Shown here piece after piece: positions 55,517 through 64,000 of a stretch of DNA of 64,000 bases. The notes beneath the pieces are model-generated. The model worked only from the letters and a program-made list of their open reading frames with translations, did not search any database and had not been told where the DNA came from. Origin of the DNA: Microdochium bolleyi (lineage: Eukaryota > Ascomycota > Sordariomycetes > Xylariales > Microdochiaceae); assembly GCA_001566295.1 (NCBI GenBank), contig KQ964267.1, positions 132,096 through 196,095 of the forward strand, given 5' to 3'. The position numbers and the translations under genes were made by a program. Numbering within the stretch: position 1 is the stretch's first letter; the number at the start of each line of letters is the position of its first letter.

Positions 55517-56500
55517 ATGGCCACCACGACCATCACCAACAAACCCCAGCAGGCCCGCTCCATCGCCCTCGTCGGCGCGACAGGACACATCGGGAAGCCC
55601 ATCCTCTCCGCGCTCCTCGCCCCGGCCCTGCACAAGATCACGGTCCTCACCCGCGCCGACTCCCCCGGCGTCTTCCCTGCCTCCTCCCCTTCCCTCACCG
55701 TCCACCGCGTCCCTTCCTACGACGACCAATCCACCCTCACCCCGCTCCTCGCATCCATCGACGTCCTCATCGTGGCAGTCTCCTTTACCGCATACGCCGT
55801 GCAGACACCGCTCTTCCGCGCCGCCGCCGCCGCGGGCGTCAAGTACATCCTGCCGTGCGAGTTTGGCGGCGATCCGCACGCGCGCGGGTTCCGGGCGCAC
55901 CTGGACGTCTTCACCGAGAAGGAGCCGTACCGCGCGCTGATCGAGGAGCTGGGCGTGAGCTCGTGGATCGGGGTGTGCACGGGCCCTTGGTTCGACTTCA
56001 CGATGGGGATTGGCGGGTTCGGGATCGACGTGAAAGGGAAGACGGCGCTGATGCTGGGTTCTAGTGGTGGGGAGGGGGCGGAGGGGCCGGGGGGTTTCGG
56101 AATGCAGAAGGCGAGCGTCACGACTTACAAGCGTGTGGGCGAGATGGTCGCACAACTGCTGAGTCTGCCCGAGGACAAGCTCGCGGAGCACAGGAACCAG
56201 TGGGTGTACTTGACCTCGTGGGCCGTCAGCCAGCGGGAGCTGCTGGAGAGCGCGATGCGTGTCGCCGGTGCGGATAGGGAGGCGTGGAGCGTCACGGAGA
56301 TCACGGTTGAGCAGCTGCTCGCGACAGCCAGGGAGAAGATGAGCAGGCAGGAGACGTTCATGGAGGGGAGGCTCAGCTTGCTGCTGCTCGTGTTTGGAGA
56401 GGGGCTCGGGGGAGACTTCGGGGGCAAGGTGCTGGACGCGAAGGATTTTGGGCTCGACGAGGAGGATCTCGACGAGGTCATGCGGGAGGTCATTGGTTGA
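55517..56500 (+). CDS. NmrA-like / isoflavone-reductase-like protein
   Basis: Single-exon gene for 327 aa. The Rossmann fold opens with SIALVGATGHIGKPIL (GxxGxxG). The substrate region has AAAAAGVKYILPCEFGGDP, typical of fungal NmrA/PCBER-like proteins; the next SSWIGVCTGPWFDFTMG also fits. The residue after YILP in isoflavone reductases is often a Ser/Glu-Phe-Gly, as here (CEFG). The ATG at 55517 has the context AAAATGG. Unlike the gene at 8788 it has a GGA-rich loop of about 15 residues around residue 185. The substrate is unknown. Confidence 0.85.
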   Translation: MATTTITNKPQQARSIALVGATGHIGKPILSALLAPALHKITVLTRADSPGVFPASSPSLTVHRVPSYDDQSTLTPLLASIDVLIVAVSFTAYAVQTPLFRAAAAAGVKYILPCEFGGDPHARGFRAHLDVFTEKEPYRALIEELGVSSWIGVCTGPWFDFTMGIGGFGIDVKGKTALMLGSSGGEGAEGPGGFGMQKASVTTYKRVGEMVAQLLSLPEDKLAEHRNQWVYLTSWAVSQRELLESAMRVAGADREAWSVTEITVEQLLATAREKMSRQETFMEGRLSLLLLVFGEGLGGDFGGKVLDAKDFGLDEEDLDEVMREVIG

Positions 56501-57019
56501 GGGTGCGGGTTGCAATGACGAGTCTTTGTACCAGCATGGCTTGCGGGACCCGGTGTCGCCTTTGCTCTTGCTTTGCTGTATTTTGACCATCATTGCAGAT
56601 ATGTCGCAGAAGAGACCACCTGATCATTCTCAAGACTAGTATCCAGCGATGGCCAGAAAGGGAACACCGCGGCTAGTGTGAGGAGTCACTGCTTGTCAGT
56701 TCCGCGAATCACATAGTGATTATGTCATAGGCCTTCTCTGTGGCAGGGAGGTTGTATGATGCCCAGGCTGCTTTTCTCCATCATTGCAATTTTTCACTGC
56801 GGCTCCAATGAAAGTCAATTTTCTCTAGCACATGTCTCCAGCAAGGTAGTTGCTTTTGGCCGGTCTGGAACTCCGGCTGCTTCCAACATCGCTTCGAGAC
56901 CATCAACATCCCTGCAGCACGGAGGAGGATCCCTTGTTTCGTCCGGGGACATGACTGGTGCCAGCAGTGTGAGCGTGCCTCCTGCGCAGATAGCAACTAG
57001 TTAGTCGTGGGGAGAACCA

Positions 57020-57039
57020 CCCCGACAACCTTGTCGGGG
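57020..57039. repeat. Perfect 9-bp inverted repeat
   Basis: CCCCGACAA (57020-57028) and TTGTCGGGG (57031-57039) form a 9-bp stem with two bases between the arms. It could be a palindromic protein-binding site or part of a transposon end; function unknown. Confidence 0.7.
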
Positions 57040-58323
57040 GTCTGCTCGCTCTCTGCTGCCGCTGTCGTCGCAGTGAGGGGCCTGTTATGTCGTATGGTGT
57101 ATTAGTCGGGCGCCAAAGGCGTAGCGGATTACCTCGGGTTGTTCCCCGTCAGTGCCCACTCGAAGAGTCGGAGCGACAGCGACGGGTCCTGTCCGCATAA
57201 ATCAACTGACGGGACCACCCATGCAAGCACGCCTTTGTCGAAGCTTCTTTAATTGACAGTCTTTGGTGCTTACCAGCGCAGATCATCAGCCGGTATTGGG
57301 CTCGGCAAGTGATATAGCCGTCGCAAGAATAGAGCTACATCTCTGCCAGCAAATGAGCCTCGTCGTCATGTAGTTTCTAGGGTGCTGTGACTCGGTGCCA
57401 CCCCGACTTGGATTCTGGGTCCACTGAGGAGTGTTCAGCTTCACGAACTACGACGGCTGTACCTCTCTTGATCTCTGTACCAGCGACATGAGGCCTGATG
57501 CGGAGCTTGCGACAGGACATGACTGGAGAGAGCCATCACAGGATGTCGTCTCATAAAGTCAGGCTCACCCCCAACTTGCAGAAGTCGCGACTGTCTGAAA
57601 CCTGTCAATATGCCGAACAGCCGTCAGGACAGAGTCATGGCATTCTGCATTCGCAGACATCCAGAAGCTCTCTATCGATAGCCCGGGATGCCGATGTCCA
57701 TTTCGTGGCCAGATGAAACTCTTGGCTACTACGCTGTCGCCCTTCGGATCCGGCAGTGCTCAGCCAGCCCCGGCTCCGCAACGGACTGGACTCCTCGCGG
57801 GTCACAACCCCCCACTCCCCCAGCCCAGTCACGGCTCGGCCGATCAATATTTCGGCAGATATCATGTAACAATTAAGGGGACCACCCTCGGCATCCGTAA
57901 TCCTGCTCTTGGCAACGCGTGATGGCTTCCTCTGGTGCTTCCACAGGGTTGCATCCAGGGAGGGAGGCAGCGCTAACAAGTGGGCACTCTTGTCTGTCTG
58001 TAACCGCCAAGCATCGGCCCGCAGGGCTCTCCGTCCGTAAATAAGGCACCCGGGACTCGTTACGGGGCTGTGTCTGGCGTCTGATATACCCCTGATATAC
58101 CCCACGCAGGGCCCAGCACGACGGGACCGAGTCAGTGGCATGCTTGCATAGCCGCATATGTCCATTTTTGGCCACCGGGTGTTCATGCGTTACTGACACG
58201 CGGGTTAATGCGCGATCTCACGAGTCGTGTTTCCCACAGCAGGATCGCGCAGCTGGGTATGGTAGTTTCAATAACTGATGTGCTATCGACAGCTGACAGC
58301 TGGGCATACATCGAGATGAGGAA

Positions 58324-58329
58324 TATATA
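58324..58329 (+). promoter_or_regulatory. TATA box of the lectin/pore-forming gene
   Basis: TATATA about 219 bp upstream of the ATG at 58548, in an otherwise mixed-composition promoter. Distance is long, so the assignment is tentative. Confidence 0.35.
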
Positions 58330-58547
58330 GATGATGGGGAACTGCTGCTGCTGAATGGCGAAAGGACTTGGAAGATCACGCCGCCTCAACTCCAGCAGTT
58401 AGCCCTCTTGTCTCGAACACTTCCATCGCTTTTTCTTTCTTCTCTCGTTCTGCGGATTGATTCCGGCATTCTGTCTTTCAGCAAAAACACGATACCCCAT
58501 ACTTTCTCTTCAACATCACCAGCAACTCATCAACAATTACAACAACA

Positions 58548-59771
58548 ATGAAGTTCTCCCTCGTCGCTCTCGCCGGCCTCGCCGCCCAGGCTCTCGCCGC
58601 CTCCTGGCCCGATACCATGATCCAGCCGCTGCACTTCGTTGGCGGCGACGGCGGCGACGACTTCTCCTTTGTCGGCGCCGACGGCGTGACGGTCAGCAAG
58701 ATCCGCGTGTTCCGCAAGAACAGCCTCGTGGGCCTGCGCGTCGACTTCAGCGACGGCACGTCCCAGAGCATCGGCAACACGGACCGCGAGTCCAAGGAGT
58801 ACAAGTTTGACGCGGCCCGGTCCGAGCACATCAAGGCCATGTCGCTGTGGGGCAACGGCGTCGGCACGCGGACAGGGCGCATCCGGTTCGAGACGAGCAC
58901 CGGCGGCGTCTTCGACTTTGGGCAGGACACGACGGGCCAGTCCGAGTTCCCGATCGAGGTCGGCTCGGGCATCCTGATTGGTATCGAGGGCAAGGCGGCC
59001 AAGGAGATCGACAACATGGCCGGCGTGTTCCTCAAGCCCATGATCAAGGTCTTCTACGACCAGGTCGAGTACTCCAACTTTGACGCCCGCGCCGGCCTCG
59101 TCGTCAAGAGCCTCGACGAGCAGGTCGCCCGCTTCGGCGAGGTCAACGTTACGCACACCTTCAAGAGCGAGCGCACCTTCGCCAGCTCCCGCACCTGGAG
59201 CAAGTCCTTCAGCAGCACGCTGGGCGCCGGCGCCACCTTCACCGCGGGCGTGCCCGAGGTCGGCCAGGTCGCGCTCTCGACGCAGTGGTCCATCACCGAG
59301 TCCTCGGACCACTCTGAGACGGAGACGTTCACGAGGAACATTGGCTGGTCTGTCACCGTGCGAGTCGAGAAGGAGGAAGATTCGGCGCTGTAAGTTATTT
59401 TCCACACCCCCGTGTTTCTCATCGATCTCTGCGGCTCGGGTTGCTCGATACTAACAATCCCCTTCTCGAACAGGTGCACCGCCAAGATCAGCGAGGGCAA
59501 GCTCGATCTCGAGTGGACCGGCAGACTCAACATGATCGTCGATGCCGGACAGGGTGTCGCGGGCGAGACCTGGCAGGGCCCGGCCCGCGGACGGGTCACC
59601 AACATTGACAGCTCCAGGACCGAGGCCGTCTGCCGTCCCCTCAATGAGATCGAGGCCGTCCCGTCCGCTTCGGCCGTCCCCGCTCCTCCTGCTGCTTCCC
59701 CCGCCCCTCCTGCTGCTGCCCCTGCCAAGCGCGGCTACGTCGGCGGCGGCTCTCGGAGAGTGGCAGTCTAG
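58548..59771 (+). CDS. Secreted jacalin-like lectin with aerolysin-like pore-forming domain
   Basis: 379 aa, predicted extracellular. Exons are 58548-59389 and 59474-59771 (84-nt phase-2 intron). The ATG (context ACAATGA) opens a short signal peptide ending near AALA/ASW (residue 18-20). Residues of about 25-165 look like a jacalin-related lectin fold: repeated Gly-rich strands, GGDGGDDFSF at the start and a closing RTGRIRFETSTG. Residues of about 168-330 match the aerolysin/ETX-MTX2 group, with alternating Ser/Thr-rich strands around the central membrane-insertion region. After the intron the chain continues into the C-terminal strands, then an Ala/Pro-rich tail ending in KRGYVGGGSRRVAV, where KR could be a Kex2 site. 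Similar lectin-aerolysin fusions are known in fungi and animals. A defensive or host-interaction role is possible; pore formation has not been shown for this protein. Confidence 0.82.
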
Positions 59772-60916
59772 TGGATCAGTCTCGGTCCACTATGTAGGGG
59801 GGAGGGGAGCTAGTTGAGGAGGTCATCCGTTGCGGCGGCTTGTATTTGCGACGATGTGCCTGCGAGGTGGAACCTGTGCCAAGCATGGCATGTATAGAAG
59901 CTACTAGCGCTGGTCACCAGACTCAATAGCTGGTAGCACAACTTGTAAATAAAGACATAATGGTGTGCGCGTTCAATCTTGCTTCAAAAGGAGCTGGGGG
60001 TCTGCCGAGTGCGCCCTTTCTGGCGCGCTTCGTTGTTTGCGAAGTTCTCATAGAAACCTCAATAAAGGAAAGATTCGATGGCTATGCTGCCTGCTCTCCC
60101 ATGGTGCTCACATGCATCTTGTCTTCCATGATGCAACACGTGGCATTCCTACTGTACATGGACCCGTCTATTGAAGTTGCAATCCTAGATCTACGACCAC
60201 ATCTATGGTGTGTGGTGCACCCTCGCCGCCATCAACTCTGACACGGACCCTGAAAATTCGAGAAATTGGGAATCCTCTCCTGCCACGAGTCCCAGATTTC
60301 TATTTCTGGTCCCCCGACTGCAGACTTGTTCATGTCCATGGGCTACGGCAGGGTAGCACAAAATAGCTGAGTACCGCATCGATACTAATTCCGACGAATA
60401 TAATGCAATCCCCTATCACACAGTGAATCTAAGTCCGAAAAACCATGCGGCTGAATGATTCTGGATTGTCAGATGGCGAATAGTTGCTGTCTAGCATATG
60501 GCTCCGGGAAGTCCTTGGGTGGCATTCATGAGAGAAGTATGCGGACAATTGGATGACAATAATCTCCTGTACGCTGGGTACGACGTCATCGATGCTCTCT
60601 CTACCTGAGCGGGTGCTACATGTCCCTGTTGGATCAAGCGCTTACGGCCTTATCTTCGAGGTCGCCCATGTAAATGCTGTCCTAGTGCCCACGCAGGCCT
60701 ACCCCTCTACCAGGCAACAGGGTCTGTTCCGCCCACCATGTCGGATGAGTCATACTCGTCGCGGCTGGTTCACAGTGACGGGGCAATATGTGATGATATC
60801 AATCGTGATCCCAGGTACCCCGCTCTTGGACTTTCCTTCAGGTCCAAGCTCTGACGTTAGAGAAGCAAGCAAGCCAACTCCACTCACTGTCTCATGCCGT
60901 GGCGTTCGCTCCCAGA
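59772..60916. other. Intergenic, no supported gene
   Basis: About 1.1 kb. A plus-strand frame at 60553-61125 overlaps the acetyltransferase in another frame and is not credible. The part 60330-60480 is A/T-rich. No features were recognised. Confidence 0.5.
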
Positions 60917-61773
60917 ATGACAGCATATACTATCGACCTGGCCACGCCGGCCGATGCCGAGGCCGTTGCGGCAGTCATGTTGAGCACGACGGAGCGCGAG
61001 TTCTCACGGCTCCAGCGCGGCACGATCGATCCCGGGCACAACCTGTCACGGCTGACCTCGCGGTACCGGAGCATGCTGCTGGACGATCCGACGCAGCATG
61101 TCATCGTCGCCCGGGCTGGCGATGAGACAGGGACAGTCGCCGCCGCTGCGCAGTGGGTGCTCAAGGAGGCGGAGGTAGTGCCTACGTCAGAGGTATGTTA
61201 GCCCCTCGCGCACGTCAAAATGTGAACAGGCCGCCTTGGATGGAAGACCCGAATTGATTGCTGATAAAGTCTCACTTGGCGTGGTGTGTAGGAAAGAGCA
61301 GCGTTGAGAGAGGAGCGGAAGAAGGCCCTCGACCCAAGGCTGAACGTTGCGTACATCATGGACATATTGCAGAAGTTGGGTGATATGGAGTACGATGTCG
61401 TACAGGGCAACAAGCACTGGGGTGAGCTGAAGGAGCCCGTTTCTTTCTTGTCTCGCCTGATCTGAAAGAGCGTATTATAGTCTTTGCCAAACTTCTGACA
61501 GTATGAAAAATAGAGCTTGAGAATCTCGCCACTCTACCCGAGCATCGCCGGCAGGGACTCGCGGGGAAACTTGTAGAGTGGCCGCTCGCGAAGGCAGACG
61601 CGGATGGCATCCCCTGCTTCCTGACTACTGATGAGGGAGGCGATGGCGAGAGACTGTATGCAAAGTACGGCTTTGACAGGGTTGCGGATGTGGTGTTCGA
61701 TCTTACGAAGTTTGGGGGGAGCGGACAGCAGAGACATATTGGAATGTTGAGAAAGCCTAGGAGTAGCGATTGA
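60917..61773 (+). CDS. GNAT-family N-acetyltransferase
   Basis: 221 aa, probable acetyl-CoA-dependent acetyltransferase. Exons are 60917-61192, 61292-61421 and 61514-61773 (introns of 99 and 92 nt, GT-AG). The frame opens upstream only to a GTG, so the ATG at 60917 (MTAYTIDLATPADAEAVAAV) is used. Motif A with the acetyl-CoA loop is LATLPEHRRQGLAGKLV (RRQGLA at 147-152); it is followed by CFLTTDEGGDGERLYAKYGF, the usual motif B. The central acidic/lysine-rich segment (RAALREERKKALDP) is variable among GNATs. It is convergent with the aminoglycoside-adenylyltransferase-like gene. Similar fungal GNATs are of unknown substrate. Confidence 0.82.
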
Positions 61774-61919
61774 TAATAGACACACCGGGCGCCCGACGTC
61801 TTTATACATATGCCGTATAGCAGCGCGATGGAGGTCTGGAGAGCCTTGTTCAGAGGAATCACTTTCCTGCCTCCATCACTCCTGTGGCCTTGTTTTGAGG
61901 TACTTGAGTCCCAACCACC

Positions 61920-62693
61920 TCAAGCTCGCGTGCCCTCTGCCTCAATCGCAGACCGGTTCCTCTCGATGACAACACTATAGAGCTCCGCCACCTCTCCCGC
62001 CGGAAGTGACTCGCCTGTTCTGCGCGCCTCGATGGCTTTCTCGACGACTCCTGGACACTCCTGCCGCTGTTGCGCCCACTCAGCCCCAGCTAACTTGGAC
62101 CCAAACTTGTCGGTGACAATGTACATCCAGCCGCGACACGCGTTGAGCACACTGTTCGCCGACGACAGCTCGTTCTCCCTGTGCCACTTCAAGGAATCGG
62201 CAATCGCCTCGAGTGCCCAGACGCGGGGTATCGGCGCGAAGACTTCTGTCGCAGGCGGACCATATAGAGCGTGCCCCGAGCCGCGGCCCATGGCGATGTC
62301 GAGAAGGAACCAGTGGCTCGCCTCGCCGGCTGGGTCGAGAGTGACGTGGTCGGCTGACTCGTAAGGCCCCGTATTGAGGTTGATCTCGAAGCTCGGGTGG
62401 CGACTGGCCGGCCTCACACTGCTCTGTGCATAGACGACAAACTCGAGCTTCCTGGCTGGGCAGGGGAGTGCCGAGTGGGTAAGCCGCTCGACAACGGCCT
62501 GCTTCTCATCGGGTGTGAGGGGTTGCCTGACAACCGCCTGCACATCGAGGTCGCTCCGGCCGGGCTCGTAGCCATCGTTGCTGGCTGAGCCGAAGAGGTA
62601 GATGCCGATGAGATGAGGCTCCAAACAAGATGCGAGTCGTGTGGTTATTTCAGCCAGATAGGCGGTTTCTGGGTGCGGCAGGCCGTCGGGCAT
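61920..62693 (-). CDS. Aminoglycoside adenylyltransferase-like nucleotidyltransferase
   Basis: Intronless gene for 257 aa. The N-terminal nucleotidyltransferase signature is IYLFGSASNDGYEPGRSDLD (Gly35, Ser36; Asp48 and Asp50 as metal ligands), with a third acidic residue expected near KLEFVVY (Glu at about 83). The C-terminal DUF4111-like helical domain includes WALEAIADSLKWH and NACRGWMYIVTDKFGSKLAGAEWA, as in bacterial AadA (streptomycin/spectinomycin 3''/9-adenylyltransferase). The family is mainly bacterial, and the gene lacks introns while most neighbours have them, so horizontal acquisition is possible. Base composition looks like the surrounding coding DNA, so the transfer, if real, is not recent. 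Activity on aminoglycosides is not established. Confidence 0.85.
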   Translation of the reverse strand: MPDGLPHPETAYLAEITTRLASCLEPHLIGIYLFGSASNDGYEPGRSDLDVQAVVRQPLTPDEKQAVVERLTHSALPCPARKLEFVVYAQSSVRPASRHPSFEINLNTGPYESADHVTLDPAGEASHWFLLDIAMGRGSGHALYGPPATEVFAPIPRVWALEAIADSLKWHRENELSSANSVLNACRGWMYIVTDKFGSKLAGAEWAQQRQECPGVVEKAIEARRTGESLPAGEVAELYSVVIERNRSAIEAEGTRA

Positions 62694-64000
62694 TGTTCCT
62701 GCTGGGGTGGCGCAAAGCCCGGCTACGCTCTGGAAACGGAGAGCCCTTGCCTACAAATTGACTAGGTTTGGAGACAGCAGAAGGGCGTGTGACCGAGAGC
62801 TGCTGTAGGGTACATTGTGCAAGGTACTCGACATTAAGCGTGACATCTCATCGTGGTGCTCAAGTCTGCGAGGTGGGGATGGGTCGCAGGGTGGTTGGGG
62901 CTACCACGGCTAGGGACTGCGACTCTGCCAGCTCCGGCTGGCGAGGACGAGTGACAGTGCTCCACTGTCGCCATCACTCCACCGCTGTCCCATGCCTGCA
63001 AATAGAACTACGCCACCATATGATGGGGAAGCTCACGGATATCCAGGGAACGGGCAGAGGGTGCAAGCGTTGGATCGCAGCAGAATTCGCGGCCTTGCAT
63101 TCCAGAGAGTGTGTAACTTATCGGCCTCGTCTTGGGCCGCGCGGCCGATGTAATCGCGTGGTCTTCCCATTACGCAAGCTTGAAAGACAGTAGAGGCTTG
63201 GCGAAGACGAGCATTTAGGCTGTTTTAGCGGGCACGGCAATTTGAAGCTGTCGGATGATCTTGAAGCTGATGCCGGAAGACGGCTGACTTACTGCCAACG
63301 CCCGGGCAGCAACAACGTGCAGAGGATGAGGCCGAGCTGTGGAGAAGACGGGCGATGATGAGAGTGAAGAGCCAGGCTTGGCAGGGCTTATCATTACTTC
63401 TTCAGCCCTTTTGGGATCAAAGTTTTGTGGCGGGGGGTAGGGTATCAAGCATCATTGGCTTGCTTGGCAGAGAACTTGTTCGGTACCCTGTAGGCAGTCT
63501 AACTCTGCCATAAATAGACGACAGACTTGATCGGCATCTGCTGATCGCGTGTGGAAAAGTTCTCCATGATGAACTAAAAGCATTATGGCTATGGCTAGAG
63601 AGTCAGAAGTCCGTAGTGACGCGTGTAAGCCACATTAGAGTCGTCATCGCGTCTCTAAGTACGATGGTGCTATTCGAGCTTGAGTGTACGTAAGAGTGGC
63701 AAGGTCTGCGGGCCAGTCTACAGATTTGATCACTGACCCGTATACTTCCCTCGGACCCAGTTATGCGTATAGGGGATTGGTGATGGCATACTGATCCGAT
63801 CTACCACTCAGATTCCCGCGACTTTGGAATCAAGGCCCGGGTAAAACGTATTCCGATCTGCGGAAGGCATGCGGATGGGTAGGACCAAAAGATCCCCGCG
63901 ATATCTTCGAGAATGAGGCACCCACGTAGTGATCGGCAGAGGGAACCCCGGTCAGATTGCAGGGGCCTCAGATCTAGTGCAAAGATTAATTGCTGAGCTG
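62694..64000. other. Right end of window, no supported gene
   Basis: No gene recognised. A short minus-strand frame (63215-63448) encodes a Pro/Ser-rich peptide without a domain. The last 500 bp are more A/T-rich and uninformative. Confidence 0.5.

Larger units (their letters stand above)
56501..58547. other. Intergenic, promoter of the lectin/pore-forming gene
   Basis: About 2 kb without a supported gene. Short frames at 57500-58200 occur on both strands but have no domain. A 20-bp perfect hairpin lies at 57020-57039 and a TATA box at 58324; a pyrimidine-rich leader (TTTTTCTTTCTTCTCTCG, about 58430) precedes the lectin gene. Confidence 0.5.

Noticed and set aside
55499..56593. 364-codon minus-strand frame opposite the NmrA-like gene
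   Set aside because: A long antisense frame without a domain. The opposite frame is a clear Rossmann-fold protein.
58530..59405. 291-codon minus-strand frame opposite the lectin gene
   Set aside because: Antisense of the coding strand with Leu/Gly/Asp-rich product and no motif.
1..64000. CRISPR arrays and bacterial operons
   Set aside because: No regularly spaced short repeats and no run of tightly spaced prokaryote-like genes; the window is clearly fungal.

Overview
The window is nuclear DNA of a filamentous ascomycete (Pezizomycotina, most likely Sordariomycetes; the class is inferred). The evidence is many short GT-AG introns (mostly about 48-125 nt) inside GC-rich coding exons, several fungal-only families (Zn2Cys6 and fungal-specific regulators, RTA1, DUF2985, NmrA-like reductases), Kex2-like dibasic sites after signal peptides, and a eukaryotic tRNA-Val(AAC). 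I place 22 protein genes (one apparently broken, one doubtful) and one tRNA. Exon coordinates come from reading-frame continuity across GT...AG junctions.

Region 1 (580-13794) looks like a small catabolic neighbourhood: a regulator with two C2H2 fingers plus a Zn2Cys6 cluster, an alpha-glucoside-type MFS sugar permease, a secreted clan GH-A glycoside hydrolase, an NmrA/isoflavone-reductase-like enzyme, a Gfo/Idh/MocA dehydrogenase (dihydrodiol / xylose dehydrogenase type) and a classical SDR. Joint function is an inference.

Region 2 (13795-25711) is patchier. It has an old diverged direct repeat, a 23-base C tract, a small protein of unknown function, a Ser/Thr-rich secreted protein with a Cys-rich C-terminal domain, a membrane protein gene with an in-frame stop or an unusual 3n intron, a Zn2Cys6 regulator gene whose frame breaks inside its regulatory domain, and an intact aldo-keto reductase. 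The regulator and the aldo-keto reductase share direct repeats of a GCGGAGTT word upstream of their starts, so the regulator may control both.

Region 3 (25712-43945) is rich in regulators: a Zn2Cys6 protein with a non-standard cysteine spacing, a SET-domain protein, a bZIP-like protein without an obvious leucine zipper, a large fungal-specific transcription-factor-like protein, and one low-complexity protein of unknown function. Gaps of 2-4 kb between them hold nothing I can assign.

Region 4 (43946-64000) has the tRNA, a Cys-free secreted protein, three adjacent multi-pass membrane proteins (DUF2985 with a 9-nt micro-exon, RTA1-like, Frag1/DRAM/Sfk1-like), a second NmrA-like protein, a secreted jacalin-like lectin plus aerolysin-like pore-forming protein, a GNAT acetyltransferase, and an intronless aminoglycoside-adenylyltransferase-like gene that may have come from bacteria.
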